The notes under the pieces were generated by a model that had not been told where the DNA came from, ran no database searches, and saw only the letters and a list, made by a program, of their open reading frames with translations. Below, in pieces: positions 61,083-64,000 of a stretch of DNA of 64,000 bases. The stretch is from CAZYBC01 sp964645645 (GTDB taxonomy: Bacteria > Patescibacteriota > Microgenomatia > UBA1400 > PJMF01), in the NCBI GenBank assembly GCA_964645645.1, contig CAZYBC010000003.1, positions 1 through 64,000 of the forward strand, written 5' to 3'. The stretch's first letter is position 1, and the number at the start of each line of letters is the position of its first letter. Both the position numbers and the translations under genes were made by a program.

Positions 61083-61688
61083 ATGGCTATTAACGCCGAA
61101 TTACTTAGACCAACACGAGTTTTTCATCCAGAAAAAAGTACTCATTTCTGGCAAGATTTAACAGCCGTAGCTGTTGGTTTTTTTAGTAACTTAAAACTCA
61201 ATTCCAAAAATCTTTTTCACCCCAATACTAATAAACAAGCTGGTGAAACTTGGCAAAGTTTGTCGTATCTAAACAATCGCGATCAGTATCAGCAGCTAAC
61301 TCAGTTGCTTGAATATATGGCTTTAGAATTGCGAACATATTTTGATGAATATGTCGCTTTAAAAGTTATCAAAACTTATCCTAATTTTGGCGAAAAAGGC
61401 ATTGATAATATTGCTCCATTTAATTTAGTCAGTATTGCTCAGCAAACTAAACAAGATTTAGCCGAAAAAGGTTTTGATACAACTAGAGCTGATTTAGAAA
61501 TTATCGCTATGCAAAAACTGCTTAATTTTCTTAGTGATGAACAAGTTCCGATTGGCAGTTGTCTCGTTTACATTAGTCCACGTGGGCCTAAATATATGTA
61601 TTTAGGTTATGAACTAAGCAATAACAATTATCTTAATTTGTATCTTAAAAACCGGGCCGGGGCAAGCTCGATTAATTCAATTGCTTAA
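61083..61688 (+). CDS. Unknown cobalamin-riboswitch-controlled protein, part 1
   Basis: 201 aa up to the stop TAA. Soluble; no signal peptide. Contains SYLNNRDQYQQLTQLLEYMALELRTYFDEYV and VPIGSCLVYISPRGPKYMYLGYE. The ATG has GAGGAG 7 nt upstream; a TTG 22 codons earlier lies in the riboswitch platform and is rejected. The last 13 residues come from a probable frameshift at A5 (61647-61651): with one A fewer the protein runs on as LKTGPGQARLIQLLNYDV into the next open frame. I recognise no family. Confidence 0.7.
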   Translation: MAINAELLRPTRVFHPEKSTHFWQDLTAVAVGFFSNLKLNSKNLFHPNTNKQAGETWQSLSYLNNRDQYQQLTQLLEYMALELRTYFDEYVALKVIKTYPNFGEKGIDNIAPFNLVSIAQQTKQDLAEKGFDTTRADLEIIAMQKLLNFLSDEQVPIGSCLVYISPRGPKYMYLGYELSNNNYLNLYLKNRAGASSINSIA

Positions 61689-62154
61689 CTATGACGTTAA
61701 TGAAAGTTTAATTAATCAATTTTTACCTTTTTTAAGCCAACAACAAGCAGCGCAAATTTATTCACCGTTTCAATCAGCTAATCCTTTGCATCATTTAGCC
61801 GCTGGGTCTTTAAGTGATGAACATTTTTTGATTAATACTTTAATGCTCATTCCAGCTGACCAATTCAATTTAGATCTAGTCATTCAGCAAGCGTTCCAAA
61901 ATTCAGCGCAATGGCTAACTAAAATTAGCGACTTTCCTCAATTTGATTATCAAGCTTATGTTCAGCAAGAAAATCAATTATTAGCTTTATTTAAACAATT
62001 AACTGAACAAGTTTTTTCTGCAAATGAAGATCCCCAGTTAAACGCCCAAAAGCTTGATCAATTAGTGGCCATTATGAAAAAAATTTTCAAAAATGGACAG
62101 AAGAAAATGCGAGCAACTATCATCCAGTTAAACAAATTAGCAAACTTAATTTGA
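61681..62154 (+). CDS. Unknown cobalamin-riboswitch-controlled protein, part 2 (frameshifted)
   Basis: An open frame of 157 codons with only a TTG as start and no Shine-Dalgarno site. It is better read as the middle of the protein begun at 61083. It includes INQFLPFLSQQQAAQIYSPF and LHHLAAGSLSDEHFLINTLML. It ends soon after another A5 run (62089-62093); with one A more the frame continues KKWTEENASNYHPVKQISKL into part 3. Confidence 0.6.
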   Translation: MLNYDVNESLINQFLPFLSQQQAAQIYSPFQSANPLHHLAAGSLSDEHFLINTLMLIPADQFNLDLVIQQAFQNSAQWLTKISDFPQFDYQAYVQQENQLLALFKQLTEQVFSANEDPQLNAQKLDQLVAIMKKIFKNGQKKMRATIIQLNKLANLI

Positions 62155-62735
62155 TGGATATTGAAACTGAATGGCGCTTAGCTTGTAAAAAAATCACTGG
62201 CCAACAACTCAATCAACAAGAGCAACAACACGCGAAACAACTTCAACAACGTTATCAACTTAATCCTAGTTTGCCTTTACAAAAAATTAGCCACTTAAAT
62301 TTTTGTTTACCACGTTTTAATTTAGCTAGAAATTTACAAATCCATACTGGGCAAGGATTAAGTAATTTACAAGGTTTAGAACTAAATCAATTTTTGCGAA
62401 AACAAAAATACATTACTTTAAAACTAGCTGGGCAAGAATGGAAAGTGCCAGCTAGTTACTTAAAAGGCAAAGGTTGTTATGAAAATGGAGGAGTGGCCTA
62501 TGGCCCGTGTGGCATTCCTTTAGCGCAAGATCCTTATGCCATTACTTTGGCAGATTATCAGCAGTTGTTAGACCGTCAACGCTCAGAAAAAAAATCATCC
62601 AAAAAAGCTAATCAAAATTTACCGGCCACTAACGATAATGAAAAAATTGATTTGCCACCAGTGAGTCTAACTGCTTTTATTAATAGTTTGGTTTTTGGCG
62701 ACCCACTAGAAATCACTAACTTAGACTTAGATTAG
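62154..62735 (+). CDS. Unknown cobalamin-riboswitch-controlled protein, part 3
   Basis: 193 aa from the ATG that overlaps the stop of part 2 (TGATG). Contains DIETEWRLACKKITGQQLNQ, LNFCLPRFNLARNLQIHTGQGL and a cysteine pair in YLKGKGCYENGGVAYGPCGI. The tail is Lys/Ser/Asn-rich. With parts 1 and 2 it makes one protein of about 550 aa when two compensating one-base shifts are allowed. No known domain seen. Convergent with rlmN, overlapping 4 bp. Confidence 0.65.
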   Translation: MDIETEWRLACKKITGQQLNQQEQQHAKQLQQRYQLNPSLPLQKISHLNFCLPRFNLARNLQIHTGQGLSNLQGLELNQFLRKQKYITLKLAGQEWKVPASYLKGKGCYENGGVAYGPCGIPLAQDPYAITLADYQQLLDRQRSEKKSSKKANQNLPATNDNEKIDLPPVSLTAFINSLVFGDPLEITNLDLD

Positions 62736-63739
62736 CTTTGCCCAGCTAATTGCCCACACGCGGCTTTAATATCATCACCCATGGTTACTCTAATTGAATA
62801 AGCAATGCCAGCTTGATCTAAAATTTGGGCAAAATGATGAATGCGATTTTTGCTTGGCCTAGCAAAACTTTCACCGGCTACTGGATTGTACGGAATTAAA
62901 TTAACATGAGCTAAACGATTTTTTAATAATTTAGCTAATTGTTGCGCATGTTCAGATGAATCATTAAAGTTTTCAATTAAAATGTATTCATAAGTAATTC
63001 TTTTATTAGTCAAACGAACATATTCGTCCATGGCTTGAAATAATTCATCCAAAATATAAGTTTTAGCCACAGGCATTAATTGTTCACGCAACGCTTGATT
63101 GGGCGCGTGCAAACTAATTGCCACTCTGCCTCTAAAACCTAGTTTAACAATTTGTCTAAATTCTCGCACAAAGCCAGCGGTAGAAAGTGTCACTCGTCTT
63201 TTACCTAACGCAAACTTTTTTTCATCAGTTAAAGTTTGAATAGCTTGCCAAACATTGTCTAAATTGAGCAACGGTTCACCCATACCCATAAAAACTACAT
63301 TCGTAATTTGCTGATTTCCACTCTGAAGTAGCCGGGCAAAATATAAAACTTGATCGACAATTTCTTGAGCATTTAATTTACCCAAAAAAACCATTTTGCC
63401 AGTGGCGCAAAATTTACAACCCACGGGACAACCTACCATACAACTAACACAAACACTATTGCGCCCATCTTCATGTTGCATCAGTACTGCTTCTAATTTT
63501 TGACCATTTTCCCGCTCTAATAAAACCTTCGTTGTGCCGCCATCGGCTGAAACTAATTTTTTAATAAATTTAAGCGAACTAAAAGCCACCGCTGCTTTTA
63601 GCTTAGTGCGTAAATCTTTAGACCAAGTAGTAAGCTGATCAAAATCACTAATCAATTGCTGATAAATAGCTTGATTAAATTGTTGCCAGCGGTAATTAGG
63701 TAATTTTTCTTGTTCAAAAAATTGCTCGATCGTTATCAT
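62732..63739 (-). CDS. rlmN: 23S rRNA (adenine-2503-C2)-methyltransferase
   Basis: 335 aa radical-SAM enzyme that methylates A2503 of 23S rRNA and A37 of some tRNAs. Cluster motif CMVGCPVGCKFCATGKM near residue 108, VVFMGMGEPLLN, TVSTAG-type TLSTAGFV, ISLHAPN and VNLIPYNP. The resolving Cys is in MGDDIKAACGQLAG near the C-terminus. Confidence 0.95.
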   Translation of the reverse strand: MITIEQFFEQEKLPNYRWQQFNQAIYQQLISDFDQLTTWSKDLRTKLKAAVAFSSLKFIKKLVSADGGTTKVLLERENGQKLEAVLMQHEDGRNSVCVSCMVGCPVGCKFCATGKMVFLGKLNAQEIVDQVLYFARLLQSGNQQITNVVFMGMGEPLLNLDNVWQAIQTLTDEKKFALGKRRVTLSTAGFVREFRQIVKLGFRGRVAISLHAPNQALREQLMPVAKTYILDELFQAMDEYVRLTNKRITYEYILIENFNDSSEHAQQLAKLLKNRLAHVNLIPYNPVAGESFARPSKNRIHHFAQILDQAGIAYSIRVTMGDDIKAACGQLAGQS

Positions 63740-63788
63740 TACCAGGTATTGTATAATTTTTAATAAGAGAATACTATCTAAAATAGCT

Positions 63789-64000
63789 ATGCTTAAAAAA
63801 TTAGAAAAAGAACTCCAACAATTAGCTAATCCACAACATGCTCAAACTTTGAGCCGTTTTTTTAAAACTGGCCCAGGTCAATATGGAGAAGGCGATATTT
63901 TTTTAGGCATTAAAACACCGGTATTGCGACAATTAGTTAAAAAATATAAAGATTTAAGTTTGTCGGATTTAACTCAATTACTTAAAAGTAAAATTCACGA
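63789..64000 (+). CDS. DNA alkylation repair protein (AlkD-like), partial
   Basis: The first 70 codons are in the window. LANPQHAQTLSRFFKTGPGQYGEGDIFLG, then IKTPVLRQLVKKYKDLSLSDLTQLL, matches the first HEAT-like helices of the AlkD family. The family removes alkylated bases from DNA. TATAAT at 63751-63756 is a likely promoter, giving a leader of about 26 nt. The gene runs off the window end. Confidence 0.85.
   Translation, partial: MLKKLEKELQQLANPQHAQTLSRFFKTGPGQYGEGDIFLGIKTPVLRQLVKKYKDLSLSDLTQLLKSKIH

Overview
The window is AT-rich, gene-dense DNA that reads in the standard bacterial code: UGA is used as a real stop, for example in the BadF-type kinase and the GH57 gene. Several traits together point to a Candidate Phyla Radiation (Patescibacteria) bacterium. 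These are many small uncharacterised membrane proteins, a bacterial-type RNase P RNA, S21, a bacterial Elp3, short divergent versions of core enzymes, and a mix of Shine-Dalgarno-led and apparently leaderless genes. The phylum-level call is inference; no rRNA is present to test it.

Layout. 0-3.1 kb: tRNA genes (Phe, Val, Lys, two Leu, Arg), a GNAT-like gene and gap. 3.2-11.2 kb: pyk, a MazEF-like toxin-antitoxin pair, prs-proS, a HIT protein, rpsU, RNase P RNA and uppP. 11.2-14.7 kb: comM, then two small membrane-protein genes with strongly folded leaders. 14.7-20.1 kb: a four-gene glucan/sugar operon (GT4 synthase-like, GH57, GH15, BadF-type kinase). 20.2-23.5 kb: two Mur ligases and two more tRNAs. 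23.5-29 kb: a defence-like block (SIR2-like protein, Type IIG restriction-modification enzyme, HEPN/Abi-like protein) next to tRNA-Pro. 29-34.8 kb: BNR-type surface protein, RecQ, and a two-component system with a secreted protein. 34.9-37.6 kb: divergent Elp3 and Trm9-like methyltransferase, predicted to act in turn on wobble uridine. 37.9-41.1 kb: MacAB-like exporter. 41.2-45.8 kb: cupin, SDR, a 47-aa membrane protein with a leader that can fold two ways, a RecD-like helicase, and two possible ADP-ribosyltransferase-fold proteins. 45.9-51.2 kb: a large SBP-PAS histidine kinase between two stand-alone receivers, then an ATP-grasp enzyme behind a possible attenuator. 51.2-55.2 kb: MBL-fold protein, decayed gene, HigBA pair, tRNA-Gln, methyltransferase, VTT protein. 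55.3-58.5 kb: 2-oxoacid:ferredoxin oxidoreductase divergent from a flavodoxin. 58.5-60.8 kb: membrane proteins. 60.9-62.7 kb: a cobalamin riboswitch with terminator in front of an unknown protein split by two compensating frameshifts. 62.7-64 kb: rlmN and the start of an AlkD-like gene.

Two themes run through the window. First, many first genes of transcription units have a -10 box only 6-7 nt before the start codon. The RNase P RNA promoter in the same window puts the transcript start at that distance, so these mRNAs should be leaderless. Second, long inverted repeats are common: over stop codons, in the leaders of small membrane-protein genes, and as at least two dispersed hairpin families.

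Gene names rest on motifs I can read in the translations; no database search was run. No CRISPR array, rRNA, IS transposase or prophage structural gene was seen.
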